Assembly (NCBI GenBank): GCA_028150825.1
Contig: JAOGIM010000015.1
Coordinates: 1 to 41,421 of the forward strand
Origin: Paracoccaceae bacterium
Lineage (GTDB): Bacteria > Pseudomonadota > Alphaproteobacteria > Rhodobacterales > Rhodobacteraceae
DNA: 41,421 nucleotides
Reading direction: 5' to 3'
Part shown: piece after piece, positions 10,477 to 19,690 of the stretch
How the letters are laid out: each line of letters opens with the position of its first letter
Position numbering within the stretch: the first letter of the stretch is position 1
Made by a program: the position numbers and the translations under genes
The notes under the pieces: model-generated
Told to the model about the DNA's origin: nothing
What the model saw: the letters and a program-made list of their open reading frames with translations, nothing else
Databases searched by the model: none

Positions 10477-11300
10477 TTAGTTGTTTCGCAAGGGATCGAT
10501 AATTTCGATTTTATCGCTCGAAAGCTATCCATCAAAATTCTTTTGAACTTTTGCCAAAGTAGCGGCATAGTCAATATGCCTTGAGTGACTGATATAATCG
10601 TAAGGCTTTCATAATATGGCGTCTGTCCCAACTTCCTCCATGCCAGATGTGAATTTACGCGGCTAAGACCTATAGAAAAGGGGCAAAATTTATGGTGTTA
10701 GTAATAATAGTTTTCTTGAAAATTGATCGAACATATCCTGCCCACTCTTTCTCAATTTAGGTCATTAGGCGGCTTAAAAGGGATCTGCGATCAAACTCAT
10801 TTGATTCTGGAATTTGCGCAAGTGCCTAAGGTGGGCAAATACAGCCGTGAGGTGGAAACACCTGACTGCGAGCCTCCTTTCTCAAGAAAATTTGCGAGAG
10901 CAGCGCCGTCTTTTGCCCGGTTACTTTTGAGATTGATCAAATAGTAACCCTTAAAACTAGCCTCAAAGATATTTTCTAATGCTGGCACCAAAACAATTCT
11001 GGTCCTGCGCAATGGAAAACAGTAATATTTTTTTCAACTCCGACTGAATATCCAGTAACAAAGTTCGTCGAATAAATGGAGATGGGTTTTTCCGCTGTCA
11101 ATGGTTAACATCCCAAACGCCAATCGTGGAAGACTGCAAAAACATTATCTGGCTTACGATATACATCTGATTCTACACCGAATACGCCATATTAAAACGC
11201 CGCTCCCATAGCAGGAAGTGTATTTTCGATATATGAGTGCCTCTGCGGTTTAATAGCGGCGGCTTTACAATTATTTGTTCTGCGTATTTTTTAAGCATAG
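10477..11300 (-). pseudogene. Decayed glycerophosphodiester phosphodiesterase (GDPD) gene
   Basis: No intact ORF exists here, but the minus strand read across frames gives successive GDPD-family segments in the correct order. They are: an N-terminal PPLLNRRG (family: LLAHRG), YIENTLPAMGAAF (near 11233), ESDVYRKPDNVFAVFHDW, FPLRRTRIVLVPALENIFEA, YYLINLKSNRAKDG, WAGYV with NTINFAPFL, FTSGMEEVGTDAIL, then KPYD and FDG..KIEIIDPL ending at the TAA at 10477-10479. At least four reading-frame changes separate these pieces. In-frame stops include TAA at 11192-11194, TGA at 10609-10611 and TAG at 10525-10527. The first HRG histidine appears as Asn. This is a nonfunctional relic of an enzyme that hydrolyses glycerophosphodiesters. 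The 5' boundary is uncertain by about 100 bases. From 11301 to 11549 I see no gene. Confidence 0.82.
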
Positions 11301-11518
11301 AGTTTCTAAATTTCTTGATGTGAAAGAATTTTTTGATTTTTGTGCAATGGTTCCAGAAGTAAAATAGAGGCTTTATTGGCCCAAAGTGAGACAAAAGTCA
11401 TGACATTATAAAACTTAATTTTTCTTATGATGCGCATGTTTAAATTTGAATTGGGATGCGATTTATAAATAAGTGGTGGATCGATTATCTCCATCTCACA
11501 CTGAGACGAATACATCGC

Positions 11519-11533
11519 AACCTTTCTAAGGTT
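11519..11533. repeat. Short perfect inverted repeat before the end of the second EamA gene
   Basis: AACCTT and AAGGTT are separated by three bases. It lies 16 bases beyond the stop codon of the EamA gene that ends at 11550. A similar hairpin with the arms reversed (AAGGTT, CCT, AACCTT) is at 29718-29732. Both are preceded by GCAA. It could be a weak transcription-end structure or chance. Confidence 0.3.
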
Positions 11534-11549
11534 CTGGGAACTCCTAAGC

Positions 11550-12449
11550 TTAGTGTTTCTTGATATTATGCCGCTTGGGAAGGGTCATCACCAAAAGACC
11601 TCCAGTCAGTCCCAAAATGGCTAGCCAACTTATCATTCCCAAATATTCATCAAGAAGCCATACCCCCAAAATAGCAGCGGTGGCTGGTACAATTGCCATA
11701 ATAGCCGAAGTTGAGTCTGACCCTATTGTGCGTGCGGCATGGGCAATCAGAATAAGCCCGACCAAATTAGGTAACAGGCCCTGATAAACGCTCTGTAAAA
11801 TAATGTCTGAGCTTTCTGCAGAGCTGAACCCGCTTGGCAACAGAAAATACCAGATAGGAAAATAAACTACCACATTCACGATCGAGCCGCAAAAAAGGAT
11901 CTCAACGGTTTTTATAGCCCATCTCCGTGAGAGCGTAACATAGACCGCAAAAAATGCCCCGCCAATAGCAAAACATATATCTCCTACCCAGCTTTGTGAT
12001 AGATCCAAGCCTTGCGAAGTGGTTCCTAAAACTCCTGCACAGCATAAGATGACCACGGCGCCCATGATCTTTATTGGATCCAGCTCAGCAGAAAAAAATA
12101 AGATCCCAATCAAGATAGTAAAAATGGGTAAAAGACCATTCATAAAAATTCCGCCATGGGCAGCAGGTGCATAAGAAAACCCAGAAAAAACGGTCAAAAT
12201 ATAGACTGGGCCCAAAAGAAAACTGAGTGACATAATACGGGTGAGAGATAAACTTCTCCATGGCTTGAAATACATTACAAAAGGCAAAGAAACGATTGCT
12301 GAAAAACCATAGCGCATTGCGGCCAGGTCATAGACGGTCAGAGGCGATTTAGCTGCAAGCCTACTTATGATAATCCAGAAAGACCAAATAAAAATAATTG
12401 TAAAACAGGCGGCATACCCAGAAAGGGGTGACTTGAGGAAGTCACTCAT
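11550..12449 (-). CDS. EamA/DMT-family transporter (second of three)
   Basis: This is a 299-aa, ten-helix protein of the drug/metabolite transporter superfamily in two EamA repeats (first half about residues 10-145, second about 155-290). Family-like features are IIISRLAAKSPLTVYDLAAMRYG in and after helix 1, AHGGIFMNGLLPIFTILIG in the first repeat and ATAAILGVWLLDEYLGMISW in the second. Homologues export amino acids or metabolites; no substrate is claimed. The frame could begin at a TTG five codons upstream, but ATG 12449 (MSDFLKS) is preferred as the stronger codon, with a weak GGAA upstream. It is unlike the other two transporters in sequence, so this is not a recent tandem duplication. Confidence 0.87.
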   Translation of the reverse strand: MSDFLKSPLSGYAACFTIIFIWSFWIIISRLAAKSPLTVYDLAAMRYGFSAIVSLPFVMYFKPWRSLSLTRIMSLSFLLGPVYILTVFSGFSYAPAAHGGIFMNGLLPIFTILIGILFFSAELDPIKIMGAVVILCCAGVLGTTSQGLDLSQSWVGDICFAIGGAFFAVYVTLSRRWAIKTVEILFCGSIVNVVVYFPIWYFLLPSGFSSAESSDIILQSVYQGLLPNLVGLILIAHAARTIGSDSTSAIMAIVPATAAILGVWLLDEYLGMISWLAILGLTGGLLVMTLPKRHNIKKH

Positions 12450-12670
12450 TTTAAATTTTTCCAATCAGGGAAGCGCCGTTTAAAAACTTGGTCATGGCCA
12501 AGCTTGAGTAACATAAAAATCGGTTTATTGGCACGAGGTATCCCGTCGGAAAACTGTTTACATTCTCTTTGTTAAGCCAGATGTGCGCTGACTTCCAGCC
12601 AACTATGTGTTCTGCTAGAAAAACCTAAGGTCAAATGTTGTGATGAAAGTCCAAGAAAACGATATTGTGC

Positions 12671-13690
12671 TTAACCGCCGCAAATATTTTGCAGTCTTAC
12701 CCAGTCAGCGTCCGTCAGGCTTGGTTCGAACGTCCAGGTTGCCAAATTGTCTGCTTCAACGAGGGCAAGCGTTTGTTCACCCGTCATATCAAGGGCAAAG
12801 GCATACGGCGACATGCGCAACTTTAGTTCTTGAAAGCGCGCAATCACGAGTGGTGTTTCGATTGTTAGCTTTGGTTGTAGTAAAATGTGTTGAGAATATC
12901 TTTGTAGGGTCTCTTCTTTCAGCGTTCCTGTTGTCAGAAATTGAAAGGTCGCCAATGTTCCCGAATACTGAAGAAGATCTCTGAAAATGTTACCTTTCTC
13001 TGACCGAAGATGCTCCATTAGGATGAAACCTGCTGCAACATCGGGCTCTTCATAATCTTCTACCAACTCTCGACCAATCAGAATTATATTGCCGGGTAAA
13101 TGTGCCGTCTGAGAGAGGCCATCGGGCAAAATGTATAAAGAGCCTTGCCCCTGTAATGTTATATCTGCCAGAAGCGCTAATGAGTTATTGGCCATTGCCG
13201 CGTCACAGGGTTTGCCGGTAAATTCTGAAATAAGTGACAAAATTTTCAAACCAATTTCTTGTTGCTTTACTGGTGGAATAATCCGCAGTGCATAGTTTTG
13301 TACCGCCTGCGGAAGCCAGAAAACTCCCAAAGAAGCTAGTGTAACAAAGATGAAGGCAAAAATCATCAGCCTTAATCGACCGGGCTTGGGGCGTCTTTTA
13401 TCAATGACTAAGCGGAGTTTTTCAATATCACTTACGACGTTCTGTTCACTTTCTGCAAATTCAAGGCGCTCCCCAGCATCCCCGTCGGGATGATATATTG
13501 CTGGAAATTTTCCAGGGTTAGAACGCGCGATCGCCGCCAAGGACCAATGCGTGAGTGGCCTTCCTTGGATATCTGATATCACAAGTGTCGAGTCTCCTAC
13601 CGACACAATTACATCACGATGCTGTTTATCAGGGCCTTGCCGCCACAGAGCTTCTGCTTCAAGCCGCTCATATTTATCTAGCGCCGTCAT
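12671..13690 (-). CDS. Conserved membrane protein with a possible degenerate M48-peptidase-like domain
   Basis: I recognise this as a conserved Rhodobacterales protein without an assigned function. The 339-aa product starts MTALDKYERLEAEALWR. Its N-terminal soluble domain (about 1-105) contains DVIVSVGDSTLVISD and THWSL. A single membrane helix follows (about 107-127), then a C-terminal domain ending DADWVRLQNICGG. In that domain the order LPGNIILIGRELVED, then a helix DVAAGFILMEHLRSE, resembles the beta-strand and zinc helix of M48 metallopeptidases, but the HExxH motif is absent. It would therefore be a catalytically dead relative, if related at all (inference). The frame is open upstream into the acyl-CoA synthetase, but ATG 13690 matches the expected start and leaves a 55-base gap. 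Confidence 0.75.
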   Translation of the reverse strand: MTALDKYERLEAEALWRQGPDKQHRDVIVSVGDSTLVISDIQGRPLTHWSLAAIARSNPGKFPAIYHPDGDAGERLEFAESEQNVVSDIEKLRLVIDKRRPKPGRLRLMIFAFIFVTLASLGVFWLPQAVQNYALRIIPPVKQQEIGLKILSLISEFTGKPCDAAMANNSLALLADITLQGQGSLYILPDGLSQTAHLPGNIILIGRELVEDYEEPDVAAGFILMEHLRSEKGNIFRDLLQYSGTLATFQFLTTGTLKEETLQRYSQHILLQPKLTIETPLVIARFQELKLRMSPYAFALDMTGEQTLALVEADNLATWTFEPSLTDADWVRLQNICGG

Positions 13691-13745
13691 GTAAGCTTGC
13701 TGCGCGGTCCTTGTTTTTTTATTGACATACCACGAAACGTTCGCG

Positions 13746-15377
13746 TCAGTCCAAGTCTTTTGCTTGCGCGCGCAATTCAAATTTTTGAATTTTTCCAGTT
13801 GAGGTTTTTGGCAGTTGTTGAAAAATGACTGTCTTGGGCGTTTTAAAGCTAGCCAGCTTGCTGCGCGCAAATGTAATAAGGTCGCTTGTGCTGGGGTTTT
13901 CACCGTCTAAAAGTTCGACAAAGGCACATGGCACCTCACCCCATTTGGGATCAGGCTTTGCAACAACGGCACACAAAGACACTGAGGGATGTCCCATCAA
14001 GACGCCTTCTATCTCTACAGAGCTGATATTTTCTCCTCCTGAGATAATTATATCCTTGGCTCGATCTGCAATTTGAACATAAGTATCAGCATGCTGCACC
14101 GCTAGATCTCCTGAATGGAAATAGCCATCCTCAAAGGATTGTCGCGTTGCTTCCGGGTTTTTGAAATAGCCTTTCATCACACAATTACCGCGGATCATGA
14201 TTTCGCCTTGGGTCTGCCCGTCCATTGCAACTTGAGTCATGGTTTCATCCATAACGGTGATATGCTCCATCATTGGGAAAGCAACGCCCTGACGCGCCTT
14301 TATTTCTGCCCGATCCTGTGTTGCCAAATGGCCCCATTGATTTTCATTCCAGACACATTCTGTAACGTGACCGTAAGTCTCGGTCAAACCGTAGACCTGA
14401 GTGACGTTGAACCCTAATGGTTCAATCTTTGCCAAAGTCGCAGGCGCAGGCGGCGCACCAGCTGTGAACACTTCGACTTGATGGTCGAATTTACGTCGAT
14501 CTTCCTCTTTGGCATTTACAATCATGTTAAGGACAATTGGGGCGCCACCAAAATACTGGACACCTTCGTCTGCGATTGCATCGTAGATTGTTTTGGCCAG
14601 GATATCACGACAACATACAACAGTACCGCCCAAAACTGGCATCATCCAAGTATGGTTCCAGCCATTACAATGAAATAGAGGGACGATGGCCATAAAGACG
14701 GGGTTAAGTATCATTCGCCAGCTGATAACGGTACCCATGGTCATCAGATATGAGCCGCGGTGATGGCTCACAACGCCTTTGGGTCGTCCAGTTGTTCCAG
14801 ACGTATAATTCAGGGCGAGACTTTCCCATTCATCTTTGGGCATGTGCCATTTAAAACCTGCAGACCCTGCTTGGAGCAAGTCTTCATAGGTTTGGTGCCG
14901 ACCGCTGGCAGGAAATCCAGCAGCGTCGTCAGGTACTTCAATAATTAAGGGAGGTTTGCGCTCCATCTGTTGGCAGGCATTTTCAGCAAGCTCCACAAAC
15001 TGACTATCGGCCAAGACGACTTTAGCCTCTCCGTGATCAAAGATATAGGAAACAGTGCCCACATCCAGACGAATGTTAATTGTATTCAGAACAGCACCGC
15101 ATGCAGGTACGCCAAAATGTGCTTCGGCTTGGGCAGGTAGATTGGGAATGAGTGTTGCGACAACTTCGCCAGATTCGACGCCTAAGTTAACCAGAGCAGA
15201 GGCTAGCCGCGTGCAGCGTTCATAGTATTCAGCATAGGTTTTTCGATGATTGCCATATACAACTGCCGTATGTCCTGCGTAGACAGTTGCAGCGCGCTTA
15301 AGATGTGACAAAGGTGTCAAAGGAACATAATTTGCAGCTGTCTTTTCCAAACCCTCTTCGTCTTGCATCCAACCCAT
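13746..15377 (-). CDS. AMP-forming acyl-CoA synthetase
   Basis: This 543-aa adenylate-forming ligase activates a carboxylic acid to its CoA thioester through an acyl-AMP. The phosphate-binding P-loop YTSGTTGRPKG is at about residues 191-201. Also visible are VYGLTETYGH (adenine binding), the GYFHSGDLAV Asp motif, DRAKDIIISGGENIS (hinge) and the C-terminal Lys in KTSTGKIQK. The type is that of medium-chain ligases; members of this group include DmdB (methylmercaptopropionate-CoA ligase), so a role in DMSP-derived acids is possible but unproven. ATG 15377 has GGGAG about 8 bases upstream. It is followed by the conserved membrane protein, probably co-transcribed. Confidence 0.92.
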   Translation of the reverse strand: MGWMQDEEGLEKTAANYVPLTPLSHLKRAATVYAGHTAVVYGNHRKTYAEYYERCTRLASALVNLGVESGEVVATLIPNLPAQAEAHFGVPACGAVLNTINIRLDVGTVSYIFDHGEAKVVLADSQFVELAENACQQMERKPPLIIEVPDDAAGFPASGRHQTYEDLLQAGSAGFKWHMPKDEWESLALNYTSGTTGRPKGVVSHHRGSYLMTMGTVISWRMILNPVFMAIVPLFHCNGWNHTWMMPVLGGTVVCCRDILAKTIYDAIADEGVQYFGGAPIVLNMIVNAKEEDRRKFDHQVEVFTAGAPPAPATLAKIEPLGFNVTQVYGLTETYGHVTECVWNENQWGHLATQDRAEIKARQGVAFPMMEHITVMDETMTQVAMDGQTQGEIMIRGNCVMKGYFKNPEATRQSFEDGYFHSGDLAVQHADTYVQIADRAKDIIISGGENISSVEIEGVLMGHPSVSLCAVVAKPDPKWGEVPCAFVELLDGENPSTSDLITFARSKLASFKTPKTVIFQQLPKTSTGKIQKFELRAQAKDLD

Positions 15378-15456
15378 TCTATTTCTCCCAAAGAATCCAT
15401 ATTTAGTGTCGTATTCGCGATAGAATAGAGCCAGTCAATAGGGAAAGAAAACCCCA

Positions 15457-16365
15457 ATGGCACAAAACCCCAAAATCAATGGTCGATCAGCCGCTACAAC
15501 GATGGTTGCCGCCATGGCGGTCATAGGTGTGATCGATAACTATATCGCTGTGATCTCTCAAGATGTTAGTATTTGGCAGTTTATGATCGTACGTGGTGCT
15601 TTTGCATTGCCAATCATTATTATGCTGTCGTTTTTGGGTCTTGGTACAATGCGACCAATTCGAACATGGGCGGTTGGGCTACGCAGTCTTTTGATTGCTA
15701 TTTCAATGCTGTTCTACTTTGGATCGCTGAGTTTTATGCCGATTGCACAGGGCTTGGCTGGATTATTCACTTCTCCAATCTTCATTTTGATTATTACAGC
15801 TTTTATTCTGAAGGAACGCATCGGCCCAGTTCGAATACTTGCTGTTGGGTTGGGATTTGTTGGTATTATTTTAGTGCTTGAGTTAGAGGCAAGCTCGCTG
15901 AGTTGGGTCAACTTTATTCCTGTATTTGGCGGCTTGTTTTATGCGCTGGGGTCCGTCGCGACGCGGCAACTTTGCAACGGTGAAAGTACAGTCTCGTTAC
16001 TCTCAATGTTATTAACTATTCAATGTATAATGGGGTTCTGTGCACTGGTTATATTGTCGATCTACGGACCGGATGTCCCTTATGGCTCGGACGGATTTTT
16101 GCTGCGAGGTTGGATCTGGCCAATTACAGAAGTTTTGCCCTACATAGTGTTACAGTCGGTGGGCTCAATTTTGGGGATAGGCCTGATCATTCGCGCCTAT
16201 CAAATTGGAGATGCCTCCTATGTTGCGGTTTATGAATATTCGGTGTTCGTTTTTGCCCCACTTTACGCATGGCTTATGTTTTCTCAGGATATGACACTGG
16301 TTCAAGCGTCAGGAATTGCTTTGATAGCCGGAGCGGGAGTGCTGATTACGCTGCGATCGACTTAA
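15457..16365 (+). CDS. EamA/DMT-family transporter (third of three)
   Basis: This 302-aa integral membrane protein with about ten helices has family features including WQFMIVRGAFALPIIIML near helix 2, the FLASPIF-like LAGLFTSPIFILIITAFILKERIG split around the first-repeat Glu, and ASYVAVYEYSVFVFAPLYAW in the second repeat. The second half shows the usual internal repeat of the first. The role is presumably export of a small metabolite. It is divergent from the acyl-CoA synthetase across a short gap (15378-15456). A GGGAAAG ribosome-binding site lies just before the ATG. Confidence 0.88.
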   Translation: MAQNPKINGRSAATTMVAAMAVIGVIDNYIAVISQDVSIWQFMIVRGAFALPIIIMLSFLGLGTMRPIRTWAVGLRSLLIAISMLFYFGSLSFMPIAQGLAGLFTSPIFILIITAFILKERIGPVRILAVGLGFVGIILVLELEASSLSWVNFIPVFGGLFYALGSVATRQLCNGESTVSLLSMLLTIQCIMGFCALVILSIYGPDVPYGSDGFLLRGWIWPITEVLPYIVLQSVGSILGIGLIIRAYQIGDASYVAVYEYSVFVFAPLYAWLMFSQDMTLVQASGIALIAGAGVLITLRST

Positions 16366-17027
16366 TATAGCCAATATCCAATAGCCTAGTTTCTGCGGTA
16401 TGGTGTGAACAGGTCTTCTATACTGGAATTTCTACCTTCTTTACTTGTACAGATCCTGCCCTCTCGTTTTGAAAGGCATTTTGACTTACAATCAAATGAT
16501 TTTTCCGGGCCTATTCTGGTTTGAAGTGGGATATCATTTAGCCTAGCGATAGCGCGTCGATGGTTTAGTTCTCAATTTTTAAGTTTGAGGCGAAGATCAT
16601 CGTAAATTGGCAGGAAAAATAGGTTAGCAGGACGGTCACAAACGAAATATTTTTTAGGCATAGTAGGCTGTCATCTCTCTGTATTAACACTTCGGATCTT
16701 GATTGCACTCAAGTGACAAAATTTTGGGGCTTGTGACCTTTTGCTATTGTTCTCAGTGGCTCCAAACTAACGGATACTTCGCAGCATCTGTTAACGGCTC
16801 CTTTGCCAATTTAGGATTCTTTCACCACTCCATTCTAAAGTGATATATTTACTCTGAAATTACAAAAAAGATTTTTTTAACTTTATTCTATTCTATAGTT
16901 TGGACCGTGAAGAATTGGCTATATCGTTATTGGCTTCATAGAAATGCCAAGAGACAAGATTCCGTAATTTGGTCGAGATACGTCATAAAAGTAGCCTCTG
17001 GCCCTCTTTTGGACGTTGTTAATTGAT
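16366..17027. other. 662 bases without a recognised gene; possible unidentified relic
   Basis: This lies between convergent genes. Nothing identifiable was found on the plus strand. On the minus strand a frame starting at ATG 16661 gives MPKKYFVCDRPANLFFLP and stops after 29 codons. The same frame then stays open for about 60 more codons, ending FTPYRRN near 16395. This might be a broken small gene, but I recognise no family. The rest is AT-rich, with no clear terminator. Confidence 0.4.
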
Positions 17028-19226
17028 TCAGGCGGCTTTATCAGCACTCGAAAAACGCCCATAAAAACTCTGACCTTTCTCTGCCATCTCACGCAATAGA
17101 TTGGGGCAAGCAAAGCGATCGCCGTGGGCGGACTGTAATTCGCTACACCGGCTTGCTGCATAAGGTGTTCCGAGCATATCAAGCCAGCTCAGTGGGCCTC
17201 CAGACCAAGGGGCAAACCCCCAGCCGAGGATTGCGCCGACATCGCCTTCGCGAATATCCATCAGCACGCCCTCTTCCAATGAGCGTACTGCCTCAAGAAC
17301 CTGAATAAACATTAACCGTTGTTGCACTTCTATGAGATCTGGTTGTTGATCTAACAGTGGATATTTATCTGCTAGACCTTCCCAATAACCAAGACGCTTT
17401 CCGGCATCATCATACTTAAAAAAGCCTGCCTTAGCCTTGCGGCCGATGCGCCCTTGATCTTCCATCCAAAAGACCACATCATCTACCTGCCCATCGGGAT
17501 AGGCATTGCCCATTGCCAATTTTGTGGCGCGCGCAATTTTGGCCCCCAGATCGATTGATGTTTCATCCACCAGCTGTAAGGGCCCAACTGGAAAGCCGAG
17601 CATACGCGCCGCATTGTCCACCAAAGCGGGCGATACCCCTTCGGCAACCAACCGCATGCCTTCGTTGATATATGGGATAATGCACCGGTTGGCGTAGAAA
17701 AAGCGGGCATCATTCACCACAATCGGCGTTTTCTTGATCTGACGCACATAGTCTAGCGCTTTTGCAACGGCTCTGTTTTCTGTCTTATTGCCCTTGATGA
17801 TTTCAACGAGCATCATTCGTTCAACGGGTGAAAAGAAGTGGATGCCTATAAATTGCTCGGGCCGCGAGCTGGCTTTTGCTAGATCGCTGATTGGAAGCGT
17901 CGATGTGTTTGAGGCAAAGATACAATCGTCCGGGATCACCGCTTCGACTGCTTTTGTGACCGTCGCTTTGATCTTGGCATCTTCAAAGACGGCCTCAATG
18001 ATCAAGTCGGCATCTTTCAAAGCGTTATAATCTGTGGTGGCCGTGATGCGGGACAAAAGCAGTTCTTTTTTCTCAGATGTCGCTTTGCCACGTTTGATCC
18101 CTTTGTCCATATAGGCTTCGCTATAAGCTTTGCCCTTGTCTGCAGCATCTTGTTTTTGATCGATCAGAATGACATCCATGCCTGCTTGCGCTGAGACTAA
18201 GGCAATACCTGCGCCCATCATGCCCGCGCCCAGAACTCCAACTTTCTTAACACTTTGATCTGAAACATCAGCTGGACGAACGGCGCCTTTTTCTAAGGCC
18301 TGTTTATTGATGAACAGGCTGCGGATCATTGCTGTTGAAGATGGGTTCATGATGACATTGGTAAACCAGCGCGCTTCAACCCTAAGTGCTGTTTCAAACG
18401 GGACCTGAGCGCCCTCGTAAATAGCACTCAAAAGCGCTTTTGCGGCTGGAAAAGCACCCTGCGTCTTACCGTTCACCATGGCTGAGGCACCCACAAAGGT
18501 CATAAAGCCTGATGGGTGGTAAGGCCCCCCACCGGGCATTTTATAGCCCTTGGAATCCCATGGTTTTACGAGCTCTGCATCCTTTGCGGACAGCACCCAA
18601 GCTCGCGCATCTGTCATGGGGTCGTCGCTTACTTCGTCAATAAGACCAGCGGATTTTGCTTTTGCAGGTGTGAGCGACTTTCCTTCAAGTAGATAGGGGG
18701 ATGCGCCCATTGCTCCGAACTTGCGGACAAGCCGCGTGGTTCCACCAGCCCCTGGAAACAGACCGACCATTATCTCGGGCAGTCCAATTTTGGCTTTTGG
18801 ATTTGTTGCGGCAAAAATCCGATGCGTAGAAAGCGGTAATTCAAGACCGATGCCCATAGCTGTCCCGGGAAGTACGGCAGCAACAGGCTTACCGCCTTTC
18901 TTGGTTTTGGCATCCATTCCGGCAAGTTCAATCTTGCGCAAAGCGTTATGCATGGACATTATCCCTTCAAACACGCCTTTTGCAGGGTTATCGCCTGAGG
19001 CTGCTTTCATATCTGCCAATACGTTCAGATCCATGCCACCGGCAAAATCTTTCTTACTACTGGTTATGATGATCCCCTTAACAGCCTCGTCCCCAAGCGC
19101 CTCATCAATAAAGCCATCAAGCTGGAGCATCCCCTCCATATTCATCAAATTCATTGATTTGTCTTTACAATCCCAAACGATGGTGGCGATGCCCTCGGCA
19201 TCCTTGGTCATTGTGAAATCAGTCAT
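17028..19226 (-). CDS. fadJ: Bifunctional enoyl-CoA hydratase/3-hydroxyacyl-CoA dehydrogenase (FadJ/FadB type)
   Basis: This 732-aa fusion catalyses two consecutive beta-oxidation steps. The N-terminal crotonase domain (about 1-200) has the oxyanion-hole segments FAGGMDLNVLADM and PGTAMGIGLELPLSTHR and the two acidic residues in GLELPL and GLPEIMVGLFPG. The C-terminal 3-hydroxyacyl-CoA dehydrogenase starts with the NAD motif VGVLGAGMMGAGIA (about 325-340). It then has SNTSTLPIS and GIHFFSPVERM (catalytic His), and ends with GWGFAPWSGGPLSW in the second C-terminal domain. The length is normal. ATG 19226 has AAGGA about 8 bases upstream. It is last in the cluster, 62 bases after the cupin gene. 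The subunit pairing with the FadA-type thiolase is inferred from neighbourhood. Confidence 0.95.
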   Translation of the reverse strand: MTDFTMTKDAEGIATIVWDCKDKSMNLMNMEGMLQLDGFIDEALGDEAVKGIIITSSKKDFAGGMDLNVLADMKAASGDNPAKGVFEGIMSMHNALRKIELAGMDAKTKKGGKPVAAVLPGTAMGIGLELPLSTHRIFAATNPKAKIGLPEIMVGLFPGAGGTTRLVRKFGAMGASPYLLEGKSLTPAKAKSAGLIDEVSDDPMTDARAWVLSAKDAELVKPWDSKGYKMPGGGPYHPSGFMTFVGASAMVNGKTQGAFPAAKALLSAIYEGAQVPFETALRVEARWFTNVIMNPSSTAMIRSLFINKQALEKGAVRPADVSDQSVKKVGVLGAGMMGAGIALVSAQAGMDVILIDQKQDAADKGKAYSEAYMDKGIKRGKATSEKKELLLSRITATTDYNALKDADLIIEAVFEDAKIKATVTKAVEAVIPDDCIFASNTSTLPISDLAKASSRPEQFIGIHFFSPVERMMLVEIIKGNKTENRAVAKALDYVRQIKKTPIVVNDARFFYANRCIIPYINEGMRLVAEGVSPALVDNAARMLGFPVGPLQLVDETSIDLGAKIARATKLAMGNAYPDGQVDDVVFWMEDQGRIGRKAKAGFFKYDDAGKRLGYWEGLADKYPLLDQQPDLIEVQQRLMFIQVLEAVRSLEEGVLMDIREGDVGAILGWGFAPWSGGPLSWLDMLGTPYAASRCSELQSAHGDRFACPNLLREMAEKGQSFYGRFSSADKAA

Positions 19227-19288
19227 TTAAAATTCCTTTTTCAAAAGGGCGGCTGTCACTATGCGCATAGCTGCAGTCCTCGCCGTCT

Positions 19289-19690
19289 TTATAGGTTATC
19301 TAGTGATGATGAGTAGTACATAGCGTCCTGTTTATTGCCCGTTTTAACCGTCTGATAGGACGCGTCAGCACCCCTCGTGCTCTCAACGTGATGGACTGTG
19401 AGAACCGCTGCTGGCCAACAGGTTGCATCACCTTCACACCATTTTTTTTTATCTTCCTCAAGGAGAAAAACTTCGCCAGAGAGCATATAGACCACTTCAT
19501 CGTTGGCATGGTGCCAGTGATACAGTGACAGTTTTTTCTGTGGTGGTGAGACCTCGATTTGAACTCCAAACTGAGTCAGCTCACAGGCGTCACCGTTGAT
19601 TCTGTAATCATACTCACCAAGGCAAAATCCCACCACCAGATGCATTGCTAAAGGCCTAGTCTGAAAGGGAGGAATAGCAGTTTCTGGCAT
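19289..19690 (-). CDS. Cupin-domain protein
   Basis: This 133-aa single-cupin protein has the two cupin motifs: HWHHANDEVVYMLSGEVFL (motif 1, with metal-ligand-type His residues and Glu) and DATCWPAAVLTVHHVES (motif 2). Its role is not known. Small stand-alone cupins of this sort may bind a metal and a small acid or sugar. Its ATG shares one base with the thiolase stop (TAATG), so it is translationally coupled to fadA. The open frame extends 16 codons further upstream within fadA; those residues do not resemble a cupin start and were excluded. The C-terminal tail (YYSSSLDNL) is slightly unusual for the family, but there is no evident frameshift. Confidence 0.82.
   Translation of the reverse strand: MPETAIPPFQTRPLAMHLVVGFCLGEYDYRINGDACELTQFGVQIEVSPPQKKLSLYHWHHANDEVVYMLSGEVFLLEEDKKKWCEGDATCWPAAVLTVHHVESTRGADASYQTVKTGNKQDAMYYSSSLDNL

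Noticed and set aside
10438-10584. A plus-strand peptide resembling a TetR N-terminal HTH (GAIRLVVSQGIDNFDF, ARKLSI)
   Set aside because: The same bases on the minus strand are the C-terminal part of the GDPD relic, whose ordered match is longer; the TetR likeness is short and probably antisense coincidence.
12719-12735. GGTTCGAAC string suggestive of a tRNA T-loop
   Set aside because: It lies inside the conserved membrane-protein gene and no cloverleaf pairing is present around it.
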